Below the pieces are notes generated by a model. The model was not told where the DNA came from, searched no databases, and saw only the letters and a list, made by a program, of their open reading frames with translations. DNA of 64,000 nt from Fomitopsis serialis. Lineage: Eukaryota > Basidiomycota > Agaricomycetes > Polyporales > Fomitopsidaceae. Below are positions 11,852 to 24,325 of this stretch, piece after piece. The stretch spans positions 310,001-374,000 of the forward strand of contig NW_025954987.1 in NCBI RefSeq assembly GCF_022376445.1. Reading direction: 5' to 3'. The stretch's first letter is position 1. Every line of letters starts with the position of its first letter. Both the position numbers and the translations under genes were made by a program.

Positions 11852-14800
11852 GGTGCTCGCGCTGCACTCAAGCCGCAGAGAGGATGGGGGTCGTGCGGGG
11901 CGTGGAGAAGGTCGTGAGTGGGGGAGGAGGAGGAGGGGAAAGCGGGGCGCGGGGCACTATATAGGCGACGGTTGAGGGAACGGAGGACCGGAGGAAAGAC
12001 GACGCTCGCTTGGAAATATTTGACGGCAGGCCATGGCAGCCACAAAGAAACGTGACATCACTCTGCAGCCATGTCTGCGCGCTCGCCGGGTCGTGGAGCT
12101 GTTCGGCCTCTCGGATGCACCCCCGTCTCCGATCTCAGCCGCCCACCCAGCCTCAGGCCAGCCGCGACCCGCCGCCGCTGCCTGCCCGTCTCGCCCGCCT
12201 CGCTGCGCGATGCCCGCTGCCCGGCCCAGCCCACATTCGCCCAGTTTTACAGGCTATCCTTTCTCCCGCCACAGCCCCGGCGGCGCCACAGCGACGGCGG
12301 CCAATCCCCTGGCAGAGCAGCGTCGAGCGACATGAGAAACAGCGTACGGGAGCCGCGGCGGCTGATACGATCTGTCGAGAGGCATCTTTCTCGCAGCAGC
12401 GGGCCGAGGACGCGAAGTTGCCGCTTGGACGGTGATCGTGACAGGCGTTGAGTATGCCCGCATGCTCCGCACGGCGACTGCCCCTGAGATCGAACATCCC
12501 AACAGGATTCCCACTGCAGATCACGTGCGCCGAACCCGCCGACTCGGCCTCCATTCGCGGGTACCGTACTTACGTACACAACAGTGTCGGTGGCGTTGGG
12601 CCAGGTGCCATACGGGCGCGCCTCTCCAGAGCAATGCCCCATGGGCTGGCCAAGGGCTGGCCATGTGCATGAGCGATTGCCCCGGTCTGCCATGGCATCT
12701 AGTTTTCACCCTCGGCAACACCGGCCGCACGAGCCGGATCCCAGGCAGGCATTGCAAGATCCGGAATTTTCTCGCCTGTTCTCCATTCCCCTCCCTTGTT
12801 CTCTGGACCAGTCGTAGGCCTGCTCCCTCAGCAGACCAGGCTGCGCGCACGAGCCTCCTCCATACTGCAGATCCGGGGAGGCGGGGCTGCCGCTGCCGTG
12901 TTTGAGCATGGCATGCTCGCCCACAGGTGTCTCGCGCCGACGCATTACGCCGCGGTTTGTCATCTGCGTGCATTGGGCGCGCGCTCGCCACGACCATGCG
13001 TATGTCCGACGCGATGACGATAGCACATACGAAAAAGAGTCAGCCAGGCACCGCTCTGATCAGCGATCCTCCCCTCGATCCTTCGCCGAATCGTCCCTCT
13101 GCCGTCACCGTGACGCCGAGCGCGGCTTGGGCGACATTGTCGAGCTGACGTCCGGCGCCGACGCCGGATCTCGAGCTCCGTGTGGGGACGGGCGCAGTGC
13201 TGGGACGCACCGCTTCCCTCCGTCCGATCGCCACTACGCGAAGCGCACCCCGCTGCTATTCTGGCCCCCGCGGTTCGCGTTGCGGGGCGAGCGGGGGCCC
13301 CATGGGCGACATTCCCAGCGCGCAGTATCCCCGCGGGCGCTGAGTTCGCAGGCGCACGCTCGCGGCTCCCTGGTGGCGCCAAAGGTGCACTCTGCTATGG
13401 GATCCGCCTCCCTGCCCATGCGAATTTTGCAGTCGGATTGTTCTACTGTAAGTTGGTGTTGCTGCACGGCGCATTCCGTCCACCACTGCGTGCGGTTGTC
13501 AGCGTCGGGCGGTCCGCGCCCGAGTCGGCCCCGGTATGAGCGCCTGCGACGCCCTTGCTTTCCTTCTCGCTCGCATCGGTACCAGGCCCGTCATTCGGCG
13601 GCATCAGTACTTCTCACGTCCGTCAATACGCATGCGCATGGGCGAGCAGGCTATAGCCCGCACTCGTCACCTCCACGCACACCCCGCAGAACATTGCAGC
13701 CTGAGCTGCACACGCGTCGTGCGAGGTGGGAAGGGACAACCGCGACGCTAACACCGGGACGCCGCCTACGGGACTAAGCGCAAGCACCGGCAGCAATCTC
13801 GCTGCAACCGAGTCCTACGACGATCAGGCTTGAGAGGGAGTCGAGCCGGGAGAGCGCTGCGTCCCGTCTGCCCCAGTGTACGTACGACGGGAGGGATCGG
13901 CGGGCCGCTCGCGCGCGTGCGCGATGATCAACCGCGGTCGATCGTGATTTGCCATCGTCACTGCGCATTGGGGGACGCAGGTCGGAATCGAGGATCCCCT
14001 GTGTGGATCCGGGGGACAGGCGGGCGGATCGCCCCCGCACAGACGAGGCGTGCATACTTAGCGTTAACGGTGCGCTCGCCGACGCGCGGCAGGCCTCGAC
14101 GCGTCGACGTCCTGGACCTGATCGACATGATAGGTAAGTAGGCCAGCGATGATCCGCAGTTTGACGAGAGGCTCGTGCGGCCGCGAGCGGGGGCAGCGGG
14201 AGGACCGGGGACCGGGGAGGTGCGCGCTGCGTGATGCGGGGCTAGCGGGCGGGGAGGGTCACCCGCGCGACCCGGGGGTGCCGCCGGACCGCAAGAACGC
14301 TCCTTCGACCTTCGGTGGGACCCTGTGGCTGCCCGGTGCGAGGGCGTCGGTAGGTCTGTACGTCGGCCTGATCGTCATGGAGCCGGGAGGAATCCAGGGA
14401 AGACGGTTAGAGAGGATTGATATTGCCAGTGGGTCGACGACGATCGTCCTCGGACTCGCGAGAACGCCCGATATTTGCTCGCGATGTGTCCAACATCACG
14501 AAGATCGTCTGCGTGCTGCCACGCTCCGGGGCGTAGAACGGAGGGGGGCGGGGGTCGACGTCCTCCGCCTTCCAGTCCGTCCTTCTACTTCGCCCGCGAC
14601 GCGGGGATGCGGGGTATCGCTGTCTACATCAGCCGCACGTGTCCAGCTCGTACGCACCTGCTGCTCAGTCCCCCTCACCTCCTTTCCATGCGACGCACGC
14701 AGAGCACAACAGCGAGAGCGAGAACACACAGAGAGGAAGCAGGTCAAGTTGCGAGGCGCATCACGGCCCTGGGCATACTATGTACTACACAGCTCTGCTT

Positions 14801-16189
14801 CGATCGAGTCTTACCCCACGGGGCCGCCCCGCCTAAACGCGCCCACCGATGCCCGGTCCCCGTACCTGGGTCAGCTGAGCGTGTCACGCTGTCGCTGTCT
14901 GCGCGGCGTGATCGAGGGGGCGAGGTTGATTGGTCGAGTGCTGAGTATCTATACGGGAGAAACCCACAGGCGGGAGGGGCTATTCCTTCGGTGGAAGGAC
15001 GAGCTCGAGGGTGGGTTGTGGATGGGTAGGGCCCGGGCAGCAGCTTGAGGTGAGTGCTATCGGAGTGGTCGACTTGGTGAGAGGCCGTACGCGCTTTGAA
15101 ACGCTGACTCATACTGCGTACAGTACGGATTATCATGCTTCTCCAAGCTTCGTATCGACATGCAGGCGTCGAACGGCTGAACGGTCTTTGCGATGTGTTC
15201 ACCTGAACAGGCCAAGTCAATTGAACCAAGACCCGTATACGTATACCGAAAGGGGCAAGTATCTCGCCATGTATGGAAGTCGGGCAAACGACGATGCTGG
15301 CGATGGGGCAGTCATGTGTCCGTGAGTGGAAAAGTAGTGTGACTCCGTTTTCTTACTGAGATGTGTTTGTTTGGGAGGGTTCATTCAATCACACCACAGA
15401 CTCGAACCTCCGAACCGTTCACGCCGCCGTCTTTTGCCAGTGTTTACCACACATGTACAGGCATGTGGTGTTCGGTCGGATTAACGCAAAGGACTTGACG
15501 TCACATTAATGCGTGCACAATCACAGAGCTTCCGCTGTGCACACGGTGTCCGAATTAGACCAGCCGTGGTGAGCGGGCAACAACATGACATTTCTCCGCT
15601 CATGCACGAGTATGACTTCAGCACCCCGCATACCGGGCCCGGTGTTTCAGACGCGTTTGTTGCATCGACCTGGGTTGTCTCTCACCTCGTTTCGCACTTC
15701 CGAACGCGAAAATCTACGGTAGCTACCAAACTGCAGCTTGATGCAGCTTTGGTGATCGGATGCGATGTGCACCTCCGGTTGAAGACGGAGCCATCGCATC
15801 GGACCTCCCACACTTCTCATTGAGACTCCACTCCATTACTCACGAGCACCGACGCTTACAGCCTAACGTGGATCGAAGCCCTGCACTTCGCGCGCACGAA
15901 CGCCTCCTTGATTAGAACGCTTGGGAGTGCTTGCTCCGTGTTCCGTCCGGACGCAGGTACCGTTTGGGTTGAATGTTCTTCCGGTCAAGCTCTGGTCCTG
16001 CATCCCAGTATGATCCTCTCCGGGCTACCCCGGCGGGTGTTCACCGTCACTGTTTATCAACTCGTGATCCTATGAATGGATACCATTGTTACGACGACGA
16101 GCATCATTTAAACTCTGACAATATGCCTAATATTCCCCGGTCTAGTCTATAGCCCAACCCATAAATCGCGAAAGCCCCTCAGTGGCCTT
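11852..16189. other. Long GC-rich region without a supported gene
   Basis: About 4.3 kb upstream of the transporter and downstream of the GMC gene. From 12000 to 15000 the DNA is strongly GC/CpG-rich, with open frames of up to 299 codons in several phases. None contains recognisable domains, and their composition (Arg, Pro, Ser, Gly) follows the base bias. A good donor-like sequence, GATAGGTAAGTAG, lies at about 14131. It may be the 5' regulatory region of the transporter, a non-coding RNA or decayed coding DNA. After 15100 the sequence returns to average composition with nothing recognised. Confidence 0.45.
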
Positions 16190-18333
16190 TTAGCTCTTCT
16201 TCTCAGCTACGTCTATAGCATTCCCTGGGGCCTCGGCGTTGTCCTCCTTGATCATGTCCGCGCACTTCTCAGCGAGCGCCACGGTAGCCGCGGCGAGATG
16301 CGTGCTCAAAATATGCGGGAAAGCACTCGAGTCCGCTACACGCAGTCCTCTCACACCATGCACCCGCAGGCGATCGTCCAACACACCGCCGGAGCGCGTG
16401 CCATCCTCCTCAGGCGCCATCCGGCACGTGGAGGAGTAATGGTACGACGTCTGGCACACTCGACGGATGAATGCGTCGACGTCCGCGTCCGCGTCGCTTG
16501 CAGGCACGAGGTAGTCGATCATGTTGTACCCGCGCGCGACGATCTCGTCCTTCAGCTTCCGCGTGAACCGGATGGCCTTGCGGAACATGTCCATGTCGTA
16601 TTCGGTTGAGAGGTAGTTCAGGTCGACGACGGGCTCGTCGAGCGGATCGCTGGACGCGAGGCGCACGGTGCCCGTGGACGTCGGGCGAAGTGGGATGCAG
16701 AGAAACCCGATGCCTCCATCATTATCGGCTTGTGCAGCCGCTATATCGCGCCAGGCGATCTGCAAGTGGGTGAGCCATCTCTCCGCGACTGGCAAGTGAC
16801 CTACGAATGGCTCGCTCACCGGCATCACCTCGATGTCTGGAATGTTATGAGGCAACGAGGCATCCTCGTCCGTTTTGCTCGGAGTCACAATGTGGTATTT
16901 GTCGTCGAATAGGCGCGACTGCAAGAAGATAGACAGTTCGAGCACGGGAGCGAGCAGCAAACCTGTCCCGAAGAGAATGTAGAGAAAGAGCTCCTTCAAG
17001 ATGAGCCAAGGGCGTAGCTGGAGCTGTATCACGGAGTCTCGCAGGGGGACGCGGTACTGGACCGCGACACCTAAGTGGTCTTGCTGAAATAAGTCAGATG
17101 GTGTTGTGAAGCAGTGTGATAGAATGTTGCTCACTAGATGTGATCCTACTCCGGGCAAGTCTTTGACGACCGCAATCCCGTGTTCGCGAAGATGTGATGC
17201 AGGTCCGATGCCGCTGGCATACGAGTTCAACTTCAACGGCTGTTAGGCACGAATAATCGCTGTACATTACCTCAACATGAGAACATGTGGAGAGGAGATT
17301 GGGCCGGACGCAAGTATGACTTCTTTTCGGGCGTGTACAAGCCGCCTGGCCATTCTACCCTTCGCAGACCGCACGTGCACCCCTCGGGCCCTTCTGCAGT
17401 GTTCGCCGTCGGTCGTCTCAATGTCAATTTTACACACCACCGCATGCACGCAAACATGCAGATTTTTGCTGCGTTCCTGGGCAAGCTGCTTGGGTAGGAA
17501 AGCGGAGAATGTCGATGAACGGTAGCCATGTCTGTCGATCGTGAAGTGCATTTTTGCGCAGCCGTGTGACGGATGCAAGGGAGAATTGAGGTCGTCTACG
17601 TAAGGTACCCCCATCGCCTCTGATGCTTTGATGATTCTTGTTCACAATTGGCTCATAGTGAGTTGCTCCGGTCATCTATCGTCATTGATAGCACTTACGG
17701 CTCAGTATGGCCCCAGACGGACTGTTGATAGGATCGGTTCTGCCATTCGCCTGATATGCTCAGGTTAGTAAAGCTACCACATCGACGTGATTGATCTAAC
17801 AACCTGTCGTGCCGTGGAAGTCCGACGCGTTGCGTGGATCTTGATCTAGATCCGTCTCCGACTTGACGAAGTAAGGTTGGATGTCATTGTAGCTCCATCC
17901 GTCGCGACCAGCTTGACTCCACGAGTTGTACTCTGCCGGAATACCTCGGGTGTAAAGCATGGCATTTATTCTTGACGACCCGCCCAGAGATTTCCCTCCA
18001 GCCAGTTCGAACACGCGGCCATTAGCATTAGTCTGCGGTGTCGACTTCCATATGCGAGTTCGCGAGCCATCTGATGCGAAGTGGGAAGACAGCAAGGGGA
18101 TGCGGGAGATCCAGCCATCTTGGATACCACCGCGCTCGACGAGGAGTACCGACGCCCTCTCGTCCTCGCTCAAGCGGTTTGCCAGCACGCATCCCGCTGT
18201 ACCGCCACCTGCTCGGGCCGCACACATGAGATGTTATGTTCACGTGACTGAACAGTCGCCACCTACCGACAATGATGTAGTCGTAACTTTCCGCAAGATT
18301 AGCTACGCTCACTACAGGGAATGAGGAGAACAT
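16190..18333 (-). CDS. GMC family FAD oxidoreductase (choline/aryl-alcohol dehydrogenase-like)
   Basis: Flavoenzyme of 620 residues that oxidises an alcohol, passing electrons to oxygen or another acceptor; the substrate cannot be told. Exons: 18333..18267, 18208..17804, 17750..17699, 17636..17271, 17213..17135 and 17083..16190, all in phase. Motifs: the dinucleotide site IIVGGGTAGCVLANRLSE, GMC signature 1 GGKSLGGSSRINAMLYTRG, and signature 2 ASGPISSPHVLMLSGIGP created by splicing. 'HLQDHLGVAVQY' follows, also across a junction. The catalytic pair is present as YHYSSTCRM and STHLAAATVALAE. No clear signal peptide is visible, so the enzyme may be intracellular. It shares a peroxide-generating theme with the copper radical oxidase further right, though the two are not clustered. 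Confidence 0.92.
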
Positions 18334-19624
18334 GGCGCGTCGACGTAGAGCGCCACTGTGAGTGTTTTCAGCCTACCTCGGATAGAGCATTTATGGCAGC
18401 AGTGCGGATGATAGAGACTTCCACTCCCACGACTAAATCTGTGGGAAGTTGAAGCCCGGGCGGTACGACGAATGGTTCCACCTCACGTTTGAGTGCGCTC
18501 TATCTCACTGATGTTTCAGGTCATATCTGCCATCTTCTGAACATCAGGGAACGCGGCTAGTCCCGTGCAGAACCTGTTCCAGGGCGTTCCGTTAGTCCTA
18601 GTAGTACTAGACATTGTGGGATGGGTCAGTGAATGCGGCGGCCGGTCGGTGTACCTGTCGTGGCACCTGATGATACTGACTGCACAACAAATGGTAGGTT
18701 GTACCGGCGTATGACTCATCTCAATGTTTGTAGACACCGTTGTAAGTTCCACACCCCGACTATTCTGCCGCGAGGCAGTGACACAGAAGGTGCGGCATTA
18801 CTTGAACTTAAAGCCGCAGATCCAGCTACTGAGCTAACCTGTGCAAGGATAATCATGATAGACCACACTTCGAGACCTCGTTGACGTCTTCGATCCGTCT
18901 GAGACGTGATACGCAACCGCTATCGCGGAGGAATACACTTGCAAACCTTGCCTCAGCTCAGGCTTGGCAGGCTACAACACTGATTACTGGTTGGCCACGG
19001 TCGGGGCGCCGCCATGTCGAACACGTAGGTTCATGCTGTCCCGAGGTTGTAGGTTTGGAGAGAGAGAGCGCCCGCCGTCTTCAAGCTGTGTCCGTCAGGG
19101 CTGTACTTCTTCTCCTGCGACATAACTAGCGGCGGACCTGGTAGATGCATTGAGCATACACTGCCGAGTCGGAAACAAACCTTGTCAACAGTGTCGAGGC
19201 TCTCATTAGCGCAATGGCTGTGAAACTGAATTTCAGCACATTGCTCGTCTCCAAAATTCTAACAATGGCAATTGTGTGGCTGGTGGACAGTGCGTCCTCC
19301 ACTAGATGGTGCTGGTCACTTCAGACTCACACCCGCGCTGTACACTCAGAAATTGATAGCCAGATAGGGTTACGTTCACCCGAAACATCGCGCTCGATGT
19401 ATCTCCGAAGACGACACGTTCCTTTACATCAGGAAGATGCGTGTACGTCTGAGTGATGTCTTGCTACTGGCAATGCCTCCAAATGAGCCGATGAAGAGTC
19501 CCGTGTCGCTTCATCGGCGGACAATAAAAGCCAACACCGCGAGGGACGCCCTCCCGTGCCACTCAACTCTGTAAGCGACCCGGGCTAGTACAGAACTATA
19601 CTAAAATCAAGGGAACAAGTAAAT
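18334..19624. other. Divergent intergenic region
   Basis: About 1.3 kb between the GMC gene (-) and a DUF6534-like gene (+), so it should hold both promoters. A short tRNA-like stretch near 18790-18850 was considered and rejected. No other feature was recognised. Confidence 0.45.
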
Positions 19625-21776
19625 ATGTCGTCCACTCAGACTTTCAGCCTTAATCTCGGTTCCACTATGGGCGCCATGCTCATAGGTGTCGTCCTGAGTG
19701 CAATGTATGTTCCATGCTATGTTCTCGACGTCGCAGCGTTGTGTCTAACGATGACGGACAGGTTCCAAGGAATCACAACCATGCAAACCATCTTCTACGT
19801 ACGTCATTCTACCATTGACTGCGTCGGTGCATGCTGATACGGCATAGTACACCACTTATCCCAAGGATCCTATACATCTAAAGCTTCTTGTGAGGGATTG
19901 CATTGCCAAATGACGCACGTCGGGCTGACGGTTTTGCCATTATCCTTCAGGTTGCTCTCCTATGGTATGTCCGTCAGCCTGATGCGCATGCTTGGCCCGT
20001 CTTTACGTTCATTTCTGCAATTGTAGGACTCTGGACATGCTGTCCCTCAGTATCATTGCTTATGGCTTATATACATATCTCGTGCTCGACTTCCTCGATG
20101 TTTTCGACCTCTTGCGTATCAACTGGTAAGAGATCTGTTGTTGCCCAGTCTCTTCACGACTTTGAGAATCCCTATTGACAAGCTGTACACAGGGGTTTTG
20201 CAGTAGGTCTTGACATTTATAACATTGGCACGAAATTGACATATTTCCTGCTCAAGACGGAACCTATCGTGTCTGTAAGTCTCCCATTCACCCCTCTAAG
20301 ACTCCACGCCCGGTTTACTATTCTCAACGCGGTTAAGGGGACTATTGCTTTGATTGTCCACCTGTAAGTACTCAATTTGCAGTGAGCAGTTATAGACACA
20401 TTTGACCAATTTTGAACACAATGTAGATTCTTGGCTCACAGGCTCTGGAGACGTCAGTTCACGATCTTTGGCGTCTGGAGACTAAGTACGCTGACCAATG
20501 GCCGTGGCAGTGAACAAGAAGTGGACACCGGTTGCCTTGTTGATCGTATGTCGTCAGGAAAATCTCTGTTTACACACTCTCACTCAGGGCTAGGTTGTTG
20601 CGTCGGTGTTCCCCTATGGTGAGTCGTCGTTCGCGCCACGTGCTCAGCGTTTGTGGGTTCTTTTGCTGATACGGCTGCGTACGATGAAGTCCTTGTATTC
20701 AGTGAGTACGGTCCCTTTGTCACACACAAAGATCATTGCGAGATGAAACTGGACATCAACAGTTGCTGCCCGGGAAGCGTAAGTTCAAGACCCCATAATA
20801 ACAAACATTATGGAGTTGACCATACTGTGACGCTAGTCTGGGCTCTGACCGTATGTGGTCAGAGGTTAGCGCGAACCTACATGTACGTCTGGCGAATACA
20901 CTGGTTCAATTCCGTGGCTGACATGGCGCAGTGGATATCCATAGCGTCTGTCACATCAACATCAGTCATCGACCTGGTCATCACCTGTGCAATTTGTGTC
21001 CAGCTATACTACAGCAAAACTGGCCTGCCACAGTACGTCTTTAGTTCAACCTTCTATGGACAAATACCACGGCTTACCGAGAATATGATCATGTACTTAG
21101 AACGAACAGAATGCTATACGTGATAACTTTGTACACGATCACAAGTGGCCTGGTCCCGACGTAAGTCACACTGTATAGCAGAATTGTGCATTTGAAAGTC
21201 ACACCTTGATAGCATCGTCTGCTTTGGCGATTTGATTGCCGTACGTCGTCGTCTTCGTGTGACGCCACAGCATGGTGGTAAAAAGCTGACCCGTACGCAG
21301 TACGTTGCGGCACCGGACACACTGGCATTCGAAGTGTTCCAAGTGATAATATCACGAGGTGCGACGGACTGCATAGTGGACAAGTTTTACGAGATACTAT
21401 CGATTCCTAATACACACCACACAGCCTACGTGAACACTTTGATGGCGACGTAAGCTTCAAGAATCTGCTTTTCTTCGCAGTGAAGGCACGTTGACTTTCT
21501 TGTACACCCAGTCTCAACAGCCGCAACGCCATCCGAGGACGCGGCGCGGCAAGTGAACTTGCCGCTGTTTCAGTACCAAGTGTAGCCTTCAGACGAAACA
21601 CCAGCTCTGGGAACAGGTCGGCGACTCTGAGTATGACAGGAGATGCAGATGTAGAGATTTGTGCGGTGCGTATCATTTCGCACATCTCGTACGCAATATT
21701 CATGCGTCCGCAACTTGTGCAGATAAAGCAAAACGATGAAATATCCGCGCAGACCTTTTCGTGGAATGCTGAATAG
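19625..21776 (+). CDS. DUF6534-like multi-pass membrane protein
   Basis: It starts MSSTQTFSLNLGSTMGAM followed by LIGVVLSAM and an intron. The next exons read FQGITTMQTIFYYTTYPKDP, VALLWTLDMLSLSIIAYGL, then GFAVGLDIYNIGTKLTYFLL. After these come FLAHRLWRRQFTIFGVWRL and SVIDLVITCAICVQLYYSKT. Near the end 'HTAYVNTLMAT' is spliced to LNSRNAIRGRG, the conserved ending of this family, and the tail runs to a TAG at 21774. At least ten short introns are needed. The link between the ENMIMYLERT segment and MLYVITLYTITSGLVPT (about 21090-21120) is out of phase by one base in my model, so either a small intron is missed or the gene is damaged there. The family order matches the minus-strand copy at 4061-5651. 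Function unknown. Confidence 0.62.
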
Positions 21777-22464
21777 GTGTCCTGTCGTTTTCAAGCTTCA
21801 GAATACGCAGTCAAAGATTGGCTAGTGAATATCATTACCGTCAGAGAGCTACTGTGGGATATCATGTTTAGGGCTCAGCGCGGGCAATGGTGTAATGCAT
21901 ACTAGTGAACGTACGTTATGATTGAACTTCGCTGCCCTTGTATGTGTCGCGGCCTCTCGCACAGCACGGCTCGGTGGGGGATGAATATCGATGAATCCTA
22001 GTACGTCTCGGATGGTGACCTTGTGCGACAACTGCATGGCACTGCCACGGTAGTTGAGAACGTATGCACGAGATTCGGAAAGCAGCCAACCTGTGCTAGC
22101 TATAATCATTTGGGAAGACTATTAATCGGCCGGAACTCGTCACTACAGAGGCTATGCTGGCAGTGAGCAGGCCAATCTGCTGTTGTGTTCAATAGTACTT
22201 ACACCTTGGTCCTTTGGCGTCGCTGCCTCAGAAGGAAGAAGGTGACCAACAAAAAGGATAATGCTGCAGCCTCGTTGCTACGGAACGCGAAGGAACAAGA
22301 CCGCAAGATCCCGATTAAGGAACATGTCCCATACATGGGGTTGTGGGTCCACTGTTAATAATGCTTAGTCAGCGACGAGGCGCAGTCGGCCGCTCCGCCT
22401 TGGCCAGCCGCCCGCATCCTCTACTTAAACTCCCACCAGCAACCTACCCACACATCCCTACGCT
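21777..22464. other. Intergenic region and promoter of the PIN-domain gene
   Basis: About 690 bp. An open minus-strand frame of 86 codons (21849-22109) has no recognised motif. Immediately upstream of the PIN gene the sequence is pyrimidine-rich (CCTCTACTTAAACTCCC), as in many fungal core promoters. Confidence 0.4.
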
Positions 22465-23700
22465 ATGGCAGACGTCAAGGTAACAGCCCCTACCCCCGTT
22501 CTTCGAGACAGTGCTTATCAGGGCCGACAGGGGCCCACGATCGCCTCCAACAAGATGGCCATGTCCCGCGCCCTCGGTGCGGCGTTCCTCAACCACCAAG
22601 TCCAACAGCTGGAGAAGACAGTGTCCGACGTTGGACCTGGAGGTGCAAACTGGCGTGACCGGCGCACGCCCAAACACTTTGACCGACAAGGCCACAACGA
22701 TGGGAAGCGCCCCCGTGGCGCTCCCACCAAACCGGCGTGGAAGCGGGACGGGGAGAGCACGGAGATAGACAGCGATGAGACGGGCAGACAGGGGGGCGGG
22801 AAAGTGGAGAAGGACGCGGACGTCATCGTCGTCGACGCCAGCGTGCTCGTCCATGCGATCAACCAGGTGAAGAAATGGTGCCGTGAGGGTCGGGAGGAGA
22901 TCGTGATCGTGCCGCTCGAGGCCCTCAACACCCTCGACCTACTCAAGAAGGGCATGAGCTCGCTGGCACAGAGGGCCCGTGCGGCATCCCGCATTCTCGA
23001 GGCGCAGGTCGGGACGAACCCGCGGATCCGAGTGCAGCGTGACGATGCATTCGTGCTGTGGGACGGGGTCTTCGACAAACAGGTGCCACCCACGAGTTCG
23101 CCGGAGTGGGTTCGCCGAACAATCTGCTGTGCGCGTTGGGAAATCGACCATGTCGCAGACGAGGTCGATGCGTTCGCCACCAACGCGGGCCCCGGTGGCA
23201 ATCAGCCCCGCGTCGTTTTAGCTGTGCTCTCTCAGGCTCCGGAGGCGCAATCCGAGGCTGTCTTCATACCGGGCAACCACCTGTCAGCGTCCCCAGTCCC
23301 CCTACCCGCGCCTCAGACGAACAGGCATGAGCCGCGCTCCTCCGGGGCGCTGGTTGCATTGTGGGCAGCCAAGGCAGGCATCGAGGTCCTCGAGGTGCCT
23401 CCCGCTCCGTCTGGTGGAAACACCACCAGTCGCAACACTTCTCCTGGTGGCGACGGGCGCCGCTCACCTCAGGCCACCCGGCGCTCCAACGAGGAGGACC
23501 GTGCAAAGCGAGGCGGGCGCCGGAACTCTCACATGCGGAACGGAGAACGTGGGGGCACCCCTGTTACCGTGCGTCCTAGCACTGGGACTGGCCTCGTGGA
23601 AAGGCCACCTGCCGTCATGGCTATGATGGAGGCGGTGGCTCAGCCGAGTCGAGTGGTTCGTGTCCTTGCGCGTGGAGAGAAGCTCGAGCCAGACACATGA
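22465..23700 (+). CDS. PIN-domain-like protein, single exon
   Basis: A 411-residue protein from one uninterrupted exon, unusual in this intron-rich window. The N-terminal 110 residues are hydrophilic and probably disordered, and include NKMAMSRALGAAFLNHQV. The core at residues 117-260 reads DADVIVVDASVLVHAINQVK followed by EEIVIVPLEALNTLDLLKKG and AQRARAASRILEAQV. This is the pattern of a PIN nuclease fold: an Asp at the end of strand 1, then a Leu-rich helix. The C-terminal third is Ser/Gly/Arg-rich with a GNHLSASPVPLPAPQ segment. PIN domains cleave single-stranded RNA in decay and processing pathways, including SMG6-type nonsense-mediated decay. The fold assignment rests on pattern only and the role is inference. 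It is convergent with prefoldin subunit 5. Confidence 0.72.
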   Translation: MADVKVTAPTPVLRDSAYQGRQGPTIASNKMAMSRALGAAFLNHQVQQLEKTVSDVGPGGANWRDRRTPKHFDRQGHNDGKRPRGAPTKPAWKRDGESTEIDSDETGRQGGGKVEKDADVIVVDASVLVHAINQVKKWCREGREEIVIVPLEALNTLDLLKKGMSSLAQRARAASRILEAQVGTNPRIRVQRDDAFVLWDGVFDKQVPPTSSPEWVRRTICCARWEIDHVADEVDAFATNAGPGGNQPRVVLAVLSQAPEAQSEAVFIPGNHLSASPVPLPAPQTNRHEPRSSGALVALWAAKAGIEVLEVPPAPSGGNTTSRNTSPGGDGRRSPQATRRSNEEDRAKRGGRRNSHMRNGERGGTPVTVRPSTGTGLVERPPAVMAMMEAVAQPSRVVRVLARGEKLEPDT

Positions 23701-24325
23701 CGTGCAACAGCAACAACCATCGATGATATTTGAGGTATGCCGACATCTGCTTGCTTCTGTGGCATGAGACTGATACGCAAGAAAGACCTCAGGCTCGTAT
23801 CCAGCTATTGCTTCTCACCCAGTGTACGGACACCGTCCGCATGACGGCAGACAGATTCGCGTACAGACGACGGTCTGGATGACCGTCCCGGCAGCGGAGG
23901 TTGCGCCGCACACGCAACGCACGCAGCGCATGGTTCTGGTTGACTCGAAACGACACGGAGGCGACAGGTCTGACGTATCGCACAGCGATAGTGACCGGTA
24001 TGGTTCGCGGACTGTTGACATTGCCTCGGCGGGTGGCCTGACGAGTTCTACCACATATGCAAACCCCACAGCACATCTTAGATCCTTGGGTTCTGTGATC
24101 CTATGCCTAGTATGATCCTCTCATCTTTTCCGCATACATGTATCTTGGGTACCCCTGTACTGTATAGCTCGCGCGCATCCCTATATGATTCTTCTCCCAC
24201 ACCGAGCAGTGCTAGTGAGAAACGTCTGCAATCGGAATTGCAAATGTGGTACATAGGCATTACAACTACTGATTGTACACGGTATACAATCTGCGAGGCT
24301 GACACTGCTTTAACCGATTCCACCC
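23701..24325. other. Convergent intergenic region
   Basis: About 625 bp between the 3' ends of the PIN-domain gene and the prefoldin gene. No gene, repeat or RNA was recognised. Confidence 0.45.

Noticed and set aside
14149..15048. 299-codon plus-strand open frame
   Set aside because: Lies in the CpG-rich block, no domain pattern, and no splice or start context supporting a gene.
18785..18855. tRNA-like stretch on the minus strand with an A-box-like TTAGCTCAGTAG
   Set aside because: No matching acceptor stem, no proper T arm (GTTCAAGTA lacks its stem) and no T-run terminator; it cannot be folded into a tRNA.
19214..19456. Hydrophobic frame MAVKLNFSTLLVSKILTM upstream of a DUF6534-like gene
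   Set aside because: Looked like a relic of a further membrane gene, but no other family motif lies in phase nearby.
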